Origin: Umezawaea tangerina
Lineage (GTDB): Bacteria; Actinomycetota; Actinomycetes; Mycobacteriales; Pseudonocardiaceae
Direction of reading: 5' to 3'
NCBI RefSeq assembly: GCF_003002815.1
Contig: NZ_PVTF01000001.1
Location: forward strand, 248,001 to 312,000
Length of the DNA stretch: 64,000 nucleotides
Part shown: positions 24,312-33,041 of the stretch, one piece after another
Numbering within the stretch: position 1 is the stretch's first letter
Layout: the number at the start of each line of letters is the position of its first letter
Translations under genes and position numbers: made by a program
The notes under the pieces: generated by a model
Told to the model about the DNA's origin: nothing
What the model saw: the letters and a program-made list of their open reading frames with translations, nothing else
The model's database searches: none

Positions 24312-25559
24312 TCAGGTCAGCGCGGCCCTGTCGATGGGGCAGGACATGCACCGCGGGCCGCCGCGACCGGAACCCAGCTCCGAGCCGCTGATCCGCAGCA
24401 CCTCGACACCCGCGTCCTCCAGCCGGGCGTTCGTCTCCACGTTCCGCTCGTAGGCCACGACCAGGCCGGGACCCACGGCGAGCGTGTTGTTGCCGTCGTC
24501 CCACTGCTCGCGCTCGGCGGTCACGGGGTCGAGGCCGGTGTCGATCACCCGCAGCCGCTCGATGCCCATCGCCTCGGCCGCCGCCTCCAGGAACGGCACC
24601 GGGCCGTCCACGACCACACCGCCGCTGCCGTCGGAGCGCACCGGGTAGGCGGACAGGGTGTTGCGCACCGCCGGGTACATGACCACGGCGTCGCGGTCGA
24701 CCATCGTGCACACGGTGTCCAGGTGCATCGTGGCGCGCTCCTGCACGATCGGCACCGCCAGCACGGTGTGCGCCAGGCCGTCGGCCAGCGCGGACCGGGC
24801 GAACGACTCCGCGCCCGCGGGCGTGGTCCGCTCGCCGACGCCGATGGCCAGCACGCCGGGCGCCAGCAGCAGCACGTCGCCGCCCTCGACGGGCGCCGAG
24901 TGCGCGCCGTACGCGCGGCCGGTCTTGCGGAAGCGCGAGTGGTAGGCGTAGATCAGGTCCGTCAGCGCCGTCTCGCGGTCGCGCGCGGGCAGCGCCAGCG
25001 ACGTGATCGCGACCCGGTCGCCCACCCACACCGACGAGTCGCGGGTGAACAGCAGGTTCGGCAGCGGGTCGACCGCGAAGTCGATCGGGTGGTGCATCTT
25101 GCGCACCAGCGACGCGCCCTCCGCGGCGGGCAGCTCCTCGAACGTCATGCCCGTCATCAGCGCCTGCGCCAACGGCTCCGCGGCAAGCGTCGACAGGTGC
25201 GAGCGCAGCGCGTCGGCCAGGTCGATGCCCAGCCGCCGCTCGTTGACCGCGCTGTGGATGCCCGAGATCCGGGCCCGCTGGTCGGTCAGAGCCTCGACCA
25301 GCAGGTCCGACAGCAGCAGCACCTCGGCGCCGCGCGCGGTGAGCACCTCGGCGAACGCGTCGTGCTCCTCCTGGGCGCGCGCCAGCCACGGCACGCCGTC
25401 GAACAGCAACTGGTCGTTGTTGCGCGGCGTGAGCCTCTTGAGCTCGTTGCCCGGCCGGTGCAGCAGCACCGTCCGCAGTGGTCCGACCTCGCTCTCCACC
25501 CTGGGGGCGGGGCGGGGTGAGCCGACGATGGCTTCCGTCTCAGCGATGTGCGCAGTCAC
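24312..25559 (-). CDS. arcA: Arginine deiminase
   Basis: A 415-residue enzyme that hydrolyses arginine to citrulline and ammonia. The active-site elements are present: FTRDSS, EGGD, the MHLDTV histidine-aspartate pair, NNTLAVGPG, and the nucleophilic Cys404 in GGPRCMSCP. The genes arcB and arcC are not adjacent, so it may serve arginine breakdown or acid protection alone. The GTG 25559 start has no strong ribosome site. Confidence 0.95.
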   Translation of the reverse strand: MTAHIAETEAIVGSPRPAPRVESEVGPLRTVLLHRPGNELKRLTPRNNDQLLFDGVPWLARAQEEHDAFAEVLTARGAEVLLLSDLLVEALTDQRARISGIHSAVNERRLGIDLADALRSHLSTLAAEPLAQALMTGMTFEELPAAEGASLVRKMHHPIDFAVDPLPNLLFTRDSSVWVGDRVAITSLALPARDRETALTDLIYAYHSRFRKTGRAYGAHSAPVEGGDVLLLAPGVLAIGVGERTTPAGAESFARSALADGLAHTVLAVPIVQERATMHLDTVCTMVDRDAVVMYPAVRNTLSAYPVRSDGSGGVVVDGPVPFLEAAAEAMGIERLRVIDTGLDPVTAEREQWDDGNNTLAVGPGLVVAYERNVETNARLEDAGVEVLRISGSELGSGRGGPRCMSCPIDRAALT

Positions 25560-25697
25560 ATTTCGGAGGGTAGCCCGTTCGCGGAGAAATAATCTGCTGG
25601 AAGTGGCCTAAATTGCGTGAAGTCGATCGTAAGAATGCCTCTTGGTAGCGAATCGTTCAGCAATTAGTCCAGTCGACCGGCGAATCGTTGCGCGCGG

Positions 25698-26492
25698 TTA
25701 CGGCAACCACGACACGTGGCCGCGGAGCAGCGTGTAGCCGACGAAAGCGGCCACGTCGAGCAGTGTGTGCGCCAGCACCAGGACCCACAACCGGTTGGTC
25801 CGCTGCCAGACCCGGCCGAATACCAGGCCCATCACGACGTTGCCGAGGAAACCGCCGAAGCCCTGGTAGAGGTGGTAGGAGCCGCGCAGCACCGACGACG
25901 CGACCAGCGCCTTGTTCTCCGACCAGCCGAACTGCCGGAACCGGGTCAGCAGGTAGCCGACGACCAGCGCCTCCTCGGCCCACGCGTTGCCCGCCGCGGC
26001 CAGGATCAGCACGATCGTGCGCCACCACGTCTCGTCGAGCACCGACGGCTGCACCTGGAGGTTGAGGCCGAGGTTGTAGGCGATCAGGTAGAACACCAGG
26101 CCGGGGATGCCGATCACCGCGGCCAGCCCGACGCTGCCCAGCGCGTCCGGGCCGATCCGGGTGCGGTCGAGACCGATCATCCGCAGCTTGATGCCGCCGC
26201 GCCACAGCAGGTACAGCCCGAGCCCGCCCCACGCCGCGAGCTGCAGCACGCTGAGCAGCTGGGCGACGAGGTCCAGCAGGTCGAAGCGGGCCTGCGGGAC
26301 GTTGAGCGCGACCGACTGCTGGTTCAGCGGCACGGGTTGCAGGAGGCTGTCGAGCAGCCGGACCAGGCTGTGCAGTCCGGAAAGACCGAGGGTCACGCTG
26401 AAGACGATCAGCAACTCGACCTGGTAGCCGCGGTGCTGCTCCTGCGGGAGCTGCTCGGGGAACTCAGGGCGTTGGGGTGCCAGCCAGTTCAC
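25698..26492 (-). CDS. CPBP family intramembrane metalloprotease
   Basis: A 264-residue membrane protein with about seven hydrophobic segments. The CPBP (CAAX protease/bacteriocin-processing, Abi) motifs are AEEALVVGYLLTR near residue 170, SVLRGSYHLYQG near 197, and LAHTLLDVAAF near 242, supplying the EE-R, H and H-D residues of the zinc site. Its substrate is unknown. It is the last gene before a 138-base AT-richer gap (25560-25697) that holds no gene. Confidence 0.9.
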   Translation of the reverse strand: MNWLAPQRPEFPEQLPQEQHRGYQVELLIVFSVTLGLSGLHSLVRLLDSLLQPVPLNQQSVALNVPQARFDLLDLVAQLLSVLQLAAWGGLGLYLLWRGGIKLRMIGLDRTRIGPDALGSVGLAAVIGIPGLVFYLIAYNLGLNLQVQPSVLDETWWRTIVLILAAAGNAWAEEALVVGYLLTRFRQFGWSENKALVASSVLRGSYHLYQGFGGFLGNVVMGLVFGRVWQRTNRLWVLVLAHTLLDVAAFVGYTLLRGHVSWLP

Positions 26493-26535
26493 CAGTGCAA
26501 GCTAGCCCGACCGGTGTGTCGACGCTGTTGCGCCG

Positions 26536-27333
26536 TCACGCCGTGCCGCTCTGGGCCTGTCCCGTCTGGGCGAGGAACGGGCAGCCGACGAGCCTGCGCA
26601 GCTCCACCGACAGCTCCTTCGCCGACTCCACCGGTCGGGAGAACGCGATCCGCACGTCGTGGTCGGTGTCCGGCGCCTCGACCCGCAGCCGCAACCCGAA
26701 CCGGTCGAGGCCGAGCGGCCGGACGTGACCGCCCCGCAGCTCCTCCGGCAGGTGCTTCGCGAGCATCGACACCACGTCCCGGTGCGAGAGCTCCAGGTGC
26801 CGCAGCCAGTGGTCCTCGTGCGCGCAGAACGGGTCCGGCGTCGCGGCGGCGAACTGCTCGGGCCGCAGCGAGCTCGTGCCCTCGGCGTCGGCGATCACCA
26901 TCGAGGCGGGGGTGAGCCGCAGCACCGTGGCGCCGTGGCCCGCGTCCAGCAGCCGGGGGTCGGCGCGCTGGTCCACAACGGACAGCACCTCGTCGCGCGC
27001 CTCCTGGCCGTCGAGCGCGCGCAGCCACCCGGTGATCCACAGCAGCCCGCGGACGGGCTCGCGCAGCTGCACTGGGGCGTGGTCGGCGACCTCCAGCATC
27101 GCCGTCACCTCGGCCCTGGGCGCCTGCCACGCCGACGCCACCAACGGGTGGTCGTCGGCCATCAGCAGCATCGCGTTCCCGCTCGGGTGCACGTGGTGCA
27201 GCAGCGGGGTGATCCGCGCGCCCTCGGAGGTGTCACCCGTGGAGGGCAGCAGTGCGGCGCGGCCGCCCCTGGCGGCGATCGTGCGGGCGCGCTCGGCCGC
27301 GTGCGGGGCCGGCGGTCGTCGGTGCTCGGTCAC
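26536..27333 (-). CDS. DUF2470 domain protein, iron-regulated (HugZ-like)
   Basis: A 265-residue protein. The N-terminal part (about 10-150) resembles a split-barrel FMN-binding/HugZ-type fold (LLPSTGDTSEGARITPLLHH, GNAMLLMADDHPLVAS), and the C-terminal part (about 170-260) is the DUF2470 domain with PFCAHEDHWLRHLELSHRDVV and DRFGLRLRVEAPDTDHDVRIAF. Such proteins are linked to heme breakdown or iron release. GTG 27333 has AAGGAGGTGA six bases upstream. An IdeR box directly precedes and overlaps that ribosome site. Confidence 0.82.
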   Translation of the reverse strand: MTEHRRPPAPHAAERARTIAARGGRAALLPSTGDTSEGARITPLLHHVHPSGNAMLLMADDHPLVASAWQAPRAEVTAMLEVADHAPVQLREPVRGLLWITGWLRALDGQEARDEVLSVVDQRADPRLLDAGHGATVLRLTPASMVIADAEGTSSLRPEQFAAATPDPFCAHEDHWLRHLELSHRDVVSMLAKHLPEELRGGHVRPLGLDRFGLRLRVEAPDTDHDVRIAFSRPVESAKELSVELRRLVGCPFLAQTGQAQSGTA

Positions 27334-27344
27334 CGCTCACCTCC

Positions 27345-27363
27345 TTAGGTTAGGTGAGCCTAA
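27345..27363. promoter_or_regulatory. IdeR/DtxR box upstream of DUF2470 gene
   Basis: TTAGGTTAGGTGAGCCTAA matches the 19-base consensus at 16 positions (differences at 11, 12 and 14). It begins 12 bases upstream of GTG 27333 and covers the start of its ribosome site, so bound repressor would block the gene under iron excess. Confidence 0.85.
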
Positions 27364-27432
27364 CTTGGAATTGCCTGGAGACGGAAGTCCTTCACCCGTC
27401 GTAACCTCTTTCCCGTCAGGCGGAGGTGGCCT

Positions 27433-27918
27433 GTGGCCGTGCCGAACAAGCCGTCCACCGAAGGAGCGGCGCGCTACGACAAGTGGACCCAGCAATGCCT
27501 CGACCGCGCAAGTCGAAGGGCTCTGACCTGGGTCTACGTCGGTGTGCTCGCGTTCGTCGGCCAGCTCGTGCTGGTGTTCCGGGTGGGCACGTCGTCGGTC
27601 CTCCCGGTCGTCCTGCTGGCCGTTTCGGCCGTCGTCTTCGCCTTCGCCCTCCGCCGACGTCCACCCATTGGGATGATCCTGGCCGACGAGCCGTGGAACC
27701 AGGTCCAGATCCGCTGGGACGGCAGGCTGGTCGTCGTCTCCGGCACCCGCCCGGTCGTCCTGGCCGTCCAGGGCATCGGCCCCGTGCTGCGCGGCCGCGT
27801 CCGCCGCCACCGCCGCGCCTGGCTCGTCGACCCCGACGACCGGGGGAACACGGTCATCGCGTTCCGCGGCGTCCCGAAGCTGTTCCACGCCAAGGTGCTG
27901 ACGCGGGTGTTTGGTTGA
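27433..27918 (+). CDS. Two-TM membrane protein, first of tandem pair
   Basis: A 161-residue protein: a short polar N-terminus, two hydrophobic segments (about 34-53 and 56-72), then a C-terminal soluble region with VRRHRRAWLVDPDDRGNTV. It shares layout with the next gene: DKWTQQCLDRASRRAL compares with DEWTTRCMARADHRAL there. GTG 27433 follows GGCGGAGGTGG. Family unknown. Confidence 0.6.
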   Translation: MAVPNKPSTEGAARYDKWTQQCLDRASRRALTWVYVGVLAFVGQLVLVFRVGTSSVLPVVLLAVSAVVFAFALRRRPPIGMILADEPWNQVQIRWDGRLVVVSGTRPVVLAVQGIGPVLRGRVRRHRRAWLVDPDDRGNTVIAFRGVPKLFHAKVLTRVFG

Positions 27919-27946
27919 TCAACGCCATGGGGTATCTGTAGAGGTG

Positions 27947-28429
27947 ATGAGCACCGCGGAGACGATCAGCGACGAGTGGACGACCCGCTGCATGGCGCGC
28001 GCCGACCACCGCGCCCTGGGCTACCTGTCCATGGCGGTCGGCGCGGCCCTGCTCGTCGTCACCCTGTGGATCGCGCTGGACTCCAAGTGGGTCTTCATCC
28101 TGCTGCCGTTCTGCGTCGAGCTGGCCGTCCCCGGCCTGCGCCACCTCTTCGGCCGCTCCAAGGTCCAACGCCTCATCCGCGACCACACCTGGCACGCCGT
28201 CGAAGCCACCTTCGTCCCCGGCCGCGCCCGCATCGGCCGCCACGCCTACCTGGAGATGCCCGGCTCCGACCGCACCTACCTGCGCGTCTCGGAGATGCCC
28301 GAACGCGTCCGCGACCACGTCCGCAAGACCGGCCGCCTCTGGATGGCGGGCCCCGACGCCACCGGCCGCACGGCCGTGATCACCGAGCAGTGCCTCTACC
28401 TCATCCTCGGCCGCATCGTGATCCGCTGA
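27947..28429 (+). CDS. Two-TM membrane protein, second of tandem pair
   Basis: A 160-residue protein with the same plan as its neighbour: a DEW-CMARAD head, two hydrophobic segments (about 24-42 and 48-62), and a C-terminal domain of RLIRDHTWHAVEATFVPGRA type. It likely arose by tandem duplication. ATG 27947 is preceded closely by AGAGG. Function unknown. It converges with the VWA gene. Confidence 0.6.
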   Translation: MSTAETISDEWTTRCMARADHRALGYLSMAVGAALLVVTLWIALDSKWVFILLPFCVELAVPGLRHLFGRSKVQRLIRDHTWHAVEATFVPGRARIGRHAYLEMPGSDRTYLRVSEMPERVRDHVRKTGRLWMAGPDATGRTAVITEQCLYLILGRIVIR

Positions 28430-28456
28430 CGTCCTGCCCGCCGGTACGACCCCCGG

Positions 28457-29653
28457 TCAGCGCCCGACGGGAATGCCCGACTGCTCGGCCCAGGTGGCCA
28501 CGTCCTCCCGGCGCAGAGCGGTGGCGAGCAGGTCGGGGAAGCGGTCCGGGGTGCAGGCGAAGGCGGGGGCGCCGAGCGCGGTGAGCTTGGCGGCCAGCTC
28601 GTGGTCGTAGGCGGGGGTGCCGCTGTCGGAGAGGGCGAGCAGGACGACGAGGGTGACGCCGCTGGCGACGAGCTCGCGGACCCGGCGTTGCAGCTCGTGG
28701 GCGACACCGCCCTCGTAGAGGTCGCTGATGAGGACCATGACGGTGTCGGTCGGTCTGGTGACCAGCGACTGGCCGTAGGCGACCGCGCGGTTGATGTCGG
28801 TGCCGCCGCCCAGCTGCGTGGAGAACAGCAGGTCGACCGGGTCGTCCAGGGTCTCGGTGAGGTCGGCGACCTCGGTGTCGAAGACGACCAGCTTGGTGTC
28901 GATGGACTTCAGGGACGCGAGCGAGGCGCCCATGACGGCCGAGTAGACGACGGACTCGGCCATGGAGCCGGACTGGTCGACGAGCAGGACCACGTCCCGC
29001 AGCGCGGCCGAGCGGTTGCGGCGCTTGCGGCCCAGCAGGTTCTCGACGACGAGGGTGCGCTGCTCCGGTTGGTAGTGGCGGAGGTTGGCCTTGATCGTCG
29101 TCGGCCAGTCCACATCGGACGGTCGAGGGCGGCGGGTGCGCCGACCGTGGTCGACGGCGCCGCGGACGGCCGCCACGAGGCGGTCGGCGAGCCTGCGCTC
29201 GATGTCCTCGACGACCTTGCGCACCACGGCCCGCGCGGTGTCGCGGGTGCGGGCGGGGATCGCGGAGGACAGCGACACCAGGGTGCCGACGAGGCTGACG
29301 TCCGGTTCGACGCTCGACAGCAGCTCGGGTTCGAGCAGCAGCTGGCGCAGACCGAGCTTGTCGACGGCGTCCCGCTGCATCACCTGCACCACGGACGTGG
29401 GGAAGTACTTGCGCACGTCGCCCAGCCATCGGTGCAGTACCGGCGCGCTGGAACCGAGCCCCGCGCTGCGCTTGCCCTCGGACCCGCCACCACCCGTGCC
29501 CTCCGGGGGCGCGCCACCGCCGTACAGGCCGGTCAGCGCGCCGTCGCGCCGCTGGTCGTCCTCGCTCAGCCCGCCGACGCACTCGGCCGCCGGGCCGAGC
29601 AGCAGCCGCCACCGCCGCGCCCGCTCCGAGTCCTGCGCCACGACCTCGGTCAT
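28457..29653 (-). CDS. VWA domain protein of SWIM/MoxR operon
   Basis: A 398-residue protein ending the 37-28 kb operon. The C-terminal half is a von Willebrand factor A domain with the metal-ion-dependent adhesion motif DQSGSM, the second threonine in GGGTDINRAV and ISDLYEGG. The N-terminal half is a helical region with QVMQRDAVDKLG and a glycine-rich loop. VWA proteins commonly act with a MoxR AAA ATPase, here two genes upstream. ATG 29653 overlaps the DUF5682 stop by four bases. Confidence 0.92.
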   Translation of the reverse strand: MTEVVAQDSERARRWRLLLGPAAECVGGLSEDDQRRDGALTGLYGGGAPPEGTGGGGSEGKRSAGLGSSAPVLHRWLGDVRKYFPTSVVQVMQRDAVDKLGLRQLLLEPELLSSVEPDVSLVGTLVSLSSAIPARTRDTARAVVRKVVEDIERRLADRLVAAVRGAVDHGRRTRRPRPSDVDWPTTIKANLRHYQPEQRTLVVENLLGRKRRNRSAALRDVVLLVDQSGSMAESVVYSAVMGASLASLKSIDTKLVVFDTEVADLTETLDDPVDLLFSTQLGGGTDINRAVAYGQSLVTRPTDTVMVLISDLYEGGVAHELQRRVRELVASGVTLVVLLALSDSGTPAYDHELAAKLTALGAPAFACTPDRFPDLLATALRREDVATWAEQSGIPVGR

Positions 29654-31929
29654 CCGCCCACCCCCGCCAGCAGGGCACGCACGTGCCCCGACAACCGCTC
29701 CGCCATCGCCTCGTCCCACTCGCCCGCGACCGCCGGGCTCCCCGGCGACCCCAGCACGCGTTCGCCGAGCAACCGCCGTTCCGCCGCGCTGAAGTCGCTG
29801 ATCGCCCTGCGCAGCAACGGCAGCGCGTCGTCGAAGTCCGCGGGCGCCAACCCCGACAGCCACTCGTCGACCAGGTCGAACAGCCGCGCGTCGGCCGCCA
29901 GCAGCGCCGCCGACCCGCGCAGGAACCCCGACACGAACGCCGTCGCCCCGCTCGCCGTGCCGCCGTTCCACGACGTCGCCCGGTGCAGCCGGGTAGCCAC
30001 CGCCGCCGTGTCCAGGTCGCCCGACTCCCACAGCAGCCTGGTCGCCCGGCCGGTCGGCAGGCCGTGCGCGTCCGGCATCCCCACCAGCGACAGCAGCGCC
30101 CGCCGCCACGTCGCCTGGTGCTCCTCGTCCGCGGCCAGCCGCACCGCGTCGTCCGCCCCGTTCACCGCGGCCAGCGCCCGTTCGGCGGTGTGGTCGTCCA
30201 CGCCCCGGCAGGCCAGCGGCAACCCGACCGCGCCGCGGGCCAGCAGCCCGTGCAGCGCCACCCGCAGCAGCTCCGGGTCCGTGCCGCGGACCGAGCCGTA
30301 CCGGACCGTCGTGGCCAGGTCGGGCAGCGCGCCCAGCAGTTCCACCGCGTCCGTCGCGGCCGCCGCGCACCGGTCCAGCGCGCTGCGCGCCGCGAGCACG
30401 GAGACCGGCAGCTCGCAGCCGACCGCCTCGGACAGCACCTCCGCCGCCACGGCCACCCGGTCGGCGGCCGCCGCCCGCTGCCGCAGCACCCGGTCCGCCG
30501 CCGCCTCGACCGTCGTGCCGTGCCGGGCGGCGCCCGCCAGCGACACGGCGAAGCCGGGGTCCCAGCGGAGCTGCCACGCCTCGGCGAACGTGCCCAGCGT
30601 CCGCGTCCGGTCCGGCCTGCCCCACGGCACGCCCAGCACCGCCAGCCTGCGCAGCAGCTTCGACCGCTCCCGGTCGTTGTCCTTGCGCAGGTCCAGCCGG
30701 ATCTGCTTGCCCTCCAGGCTCGGCGGGAACTTCAGCCTGCGCTGCGACCGGGCCAGGTCCGCGGCGAGCGGTGAGGTCGGCACACCCGCGCCGACCTCGC
30801 CCAGGCGCTCACCGATCACCAGCTTCTCGTGCACCAGCCGCAGGTGGACCTCGTCGCCGCCGCAGAGCACGGCCAACGCGGCCTCGCTGATCTCCGACAG
30901 CCCCGGCGACGGCCTGCCGCGCAACGCCGCCAGCGTCTCCGCCAGCCGCACGGCCTCGACCGCGTTCGCCGTGGACGCGGGCAGGTCCTCCTCCCGCAGC
31001 ACCGAGCACGCGCGGGCGAACCAGCGCGGCACCGAGTCGCCCCGGTCCGCGCACTCCCACAGGTGGGCGTACCAGCCGGGGGAGTCGACGCCCGCGCCGT
31101 AGCCCGACGACGTCGCCAGCCGCCCGTGGCTCCACGGCACCCAGGTGCCCGACACCTTCCGCCTCGGCAGCCCCTTGAGCAGCGCCGCGTCCGCCGTCGA
31201 GGGCGGCAGCACGCGCAGCGCGGGCACGTGCCACGCCCCGCACACCACCGCGACCGGCCCCTCGGTCTCCTTCAGCGCCTTGCGCAGCGACTGCCGCATG
31301 AACGCCTCGCGCCGCAGCGTCCGGTCGTCCACCTGGTCGGCGAACTCCTCGCGCAGCGCCCCCATCGCCTCCGCGACCGCGGCGGCCAGGTCGCGGGGAT
31401 CGGCGCTGCCGAGCTGGATTCCCGTGGGGTGCTCGACGACGTCCTCCCACCAGCGCTCGGGGTCGTCGAACCCGGCCGCTTCCGCGAGCACGCCCAACGG
31501 GTCGAGCACCGCGCGCGGCCCGGACTCCGCACCGGACTCCTCACCGGGCTCCCCGCCGCGTTCCTCTCGGGGTTCCTCGCCGAGCGACGCGGAGGCGGGC
31601 AGGTCGAAGAACCGCACCGGGACGCCGTTGTCGTGCGCCCACGTCATCGCCCGCCACTCCGGGGAGAACTCGGCGAACGGCCAGAACGCGGCCGACGACG
31701 GCTCCGCCTCGTCGTGCAGCAGCAGGGCGACCGGCGGCATGAGCGACGGCAGGTGCTCCAGCAGCGCGTCGCCCTCCGGCGGGCCCTCGATCAGCACGAC
31801 CTCGGGGCGCACGGCCGCCAGCGCGGCCGCGACCATGCGGGCCGAGCCGGGGCCGTGGTGCCGGATGCCGAGCAGCACCACCCGGTCCGGCAGTGCCCGG
31901 TCCCGCCGGACCTGGTCGCGAGGGGCCAT
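29650..31929 (-). CDS. DUF5682 family protein
   Basis: A 759-residue cytoplasmic protein. The N-terminal region begins VVLLGIRHHGPGSARMV and continues with EVVLIEGPPEGDALLEHLP, the marks of the DUF5682 family; the fold resembles the TraB/PrgY-type EreA-like group, which has an HHGPGS motif. A low-complexity Glu/Arg/Gly stretch (about residues 120-142) interrupts it. GPVAVVCGAWHVPAL continues the core. The C-terminal half is long and helical. Function unknown; always near MoxR and VWA genes in related operons. The start ATG 31929 shares a base with the MoxR stop. Confidence 0.88.
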   Translation of the reverse strand: MAPRDQVRRDRALPDRVVLLGIRHHGPGSARMVAAALAAVRPEVVLIEGPPEGDALLEHLPSLMPPVALLLHDEAEPSSAAFWPFAEFSPEWRAMTWAHDNGVPVRFFDLPASASLGEEPREERGGEPGEESGAESGPRAVLDPLGVLAEAAGFDDPERWWEDVVEHPTGIQLGSADPRDLAAAVAEAMGALREEFADQVDDRTLRREAFMRQSLRKALKETEGPVAVVCGAWHVPALRVLPPSTADAALLKGLPRRKVSGTWVPWSHGRLATSSGYGAGVDSPGWYAHLWECADRGDSVPRWFARACSVLREEDLPASTANAVEAVRLAETLAALRGRPSPGLSEISEAALAVLCGGDEVHLRLVHEKLVIGERLGEVGAGVPTSPLAADLARSQRRLKFPPSLEGKQIRLDLRKDNDRERSKLLRRLAVLGVPWGRPDRTRTLGTFAEAWQLRWDPGFAVSLAGAARHGTTVEAAADRVLRQRAAAADRVAVAAEVLSEAVGCELPVSVLAARSALDRCAAAATDAVELLGALPDLATTVRYGSVRGTDPELLRVALHGLLARGAVGLPLACRGVDDHTAERALAAVNGADDAVRLAADEEHQATWRRALLSLVGMPDAHGLPTGRATRLLWESGDLDTAAVATRLHRATSWNGGTASGATAFVSGFLRGSAALLAADARLFDLVDEWLSGLAPADFDDALPLLRRAISDFSAAERRLLGERVLGSPGSPAVAGEWDEAMAERLSGHVRALLAGVGG

Positions 31930-33041
31930 CAGGCGCCGCTCACCGAGTAGCCGGACGTGTCCAGGTCCTGGCACGCCCGGTACAGGTCGCGCCACTGGAC
32001 GCGCTCCTTGACCACGGCCTCCAGGTACTCCCGCCACACCGCGCTGTCGGACACCCGGTCCTTGACCACCGCGCCGAGCAGCCCGGACGCCAGCTCGTCC
32101 GCGCCGAGCGTCCCGTCGCCGAAGTGACCGGCCTGCGCCATGCCGCCCGCGATCACCGAGATCGCCTCCGCCGTCGACAGGCTGCCGCTCGGCGACTTCA
32201 GCTGGGTGCGGCCGTCCACGGTGGACCCGTTGCGCAGCTCGCGGAAGATCCGCACGACCCGGCGCACCTCGTCCAGCGCCGGCGGCTCGGCGGGCAGCTG
32301 CAACGCCCGGCCGAGCTGGCCCGCCCGCGACGACACGATCCGCACCTCGTCGTCCTCGGTCGCGGGCGGCGGCAGCACGACGGTGTTGAACCGGCGGGCC
32401 AGCGCCGACGACATCTGGTTCACGCCGCGGTCGCGGTCGTTCGCCGTCGCGATCACGGTGAACCCCGGCACGGCCTGGATGTGCAGGTTCAGCTCAGGTA
32501 CCGGCAGCGCCTTCTCGGACAGGATCGTGATGAACGAGTCCTGCACCTCGGCGGGCATCCGGCTCAGCTCCTCGACCCGCGCCACCGCGCCGGTCCGCAT
32601 CGCGCGCAGCACCGGGCTCGGCACCAGCGCCGCCTCGCTCGGCCCCTCCGCGATCAGCCGCGCGTAGTTCCAGCCGTACCGCACGGACTCCTCGCTGGTG
32701 CCCGCGGTGCCCTGCACGACGAGCGTCGAGTCGCCGCTCACGGCCGCCGCGAGGTGTTCGGACAGCCACGACTTCGCGGTGCCCGGCACGCCCACCAGCA
32801 GCAGCGCGCGGTCGGTCACCAGCGTGCCGACGGCGACCTCCACCAGCCGCCTGCTGCCCACGTACTTCGGCGTGATCACGGTGCCGTCCGGCAGCGTGCC
32901 GCCCAGCACGTAGGTCACCACCGCCTGCGGCGACATCCGCCACCGGGGAGGGCGGGGGCGGTCGTCCGCGGCGGCCAGGGCCGCGAGCTCGGCGGCGTAC
33001 TGCTGTTCCGCGGCGGGCCGCAGCACGGTCTCGGTCGTCAC
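31929..33041 (-). CDS. MoxR-family AAA+ ATPase
   Basis: A 370-residue AAA+ ATPase. The Walker A is GVPGTAKS at 84-91, with the second AAA region VARVEELSRMPAEVQDSFITILSE (Walker B-like) and FTVIATANDRDRGVNQMSSAL (sensor 1) before ARRF (arginine finger). MoxR proteins remodel partner proteins, typically VWA proteins, as expected for the VWA gene of this operon. GTG 33041 overlaps the previous stop by four bases. Confidence 0.92.
   Translation of the reverse strand: MTTETVLRPAAEQQYAAELAALAAADDRPRPPRWRMSPQAVVTYVLGGTLPDGTVITPKYVGSRRLVEVAVGTLVTDRALLLVGVPGTAKSWLSEHLAAAVSGDSTLVVQGTAGTSEESVRYGWNYARLIAEGPSEAALVPSPVLRAMRTGAVARVEELSRMPAEVQDSFITILSEKALPVPELNLHIQAVPGFTVIATANDRDRGVNQMSSALARRFNTVVLPPPATEDDEVRIVSSRAGQLGRALQLPAEPPALDEVRRVVRIFRELRNGSTVDGRTQLKSPSGSLSTAEAISVIAGGMAQAGHFGDGTLGADELASGLLGAVVKDRVSDSAVWREYLEAVVKERVQWRDLYRACQDLDTSGYSVSGA

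Noticed and set aside
28601-31102. 833-codon plus-strand frame opposite VWA and DUF5682
   Set aside because: Serine/alanine/arginine-rich shadow frame without any motif; the minus strand has coherent overlapping genes.
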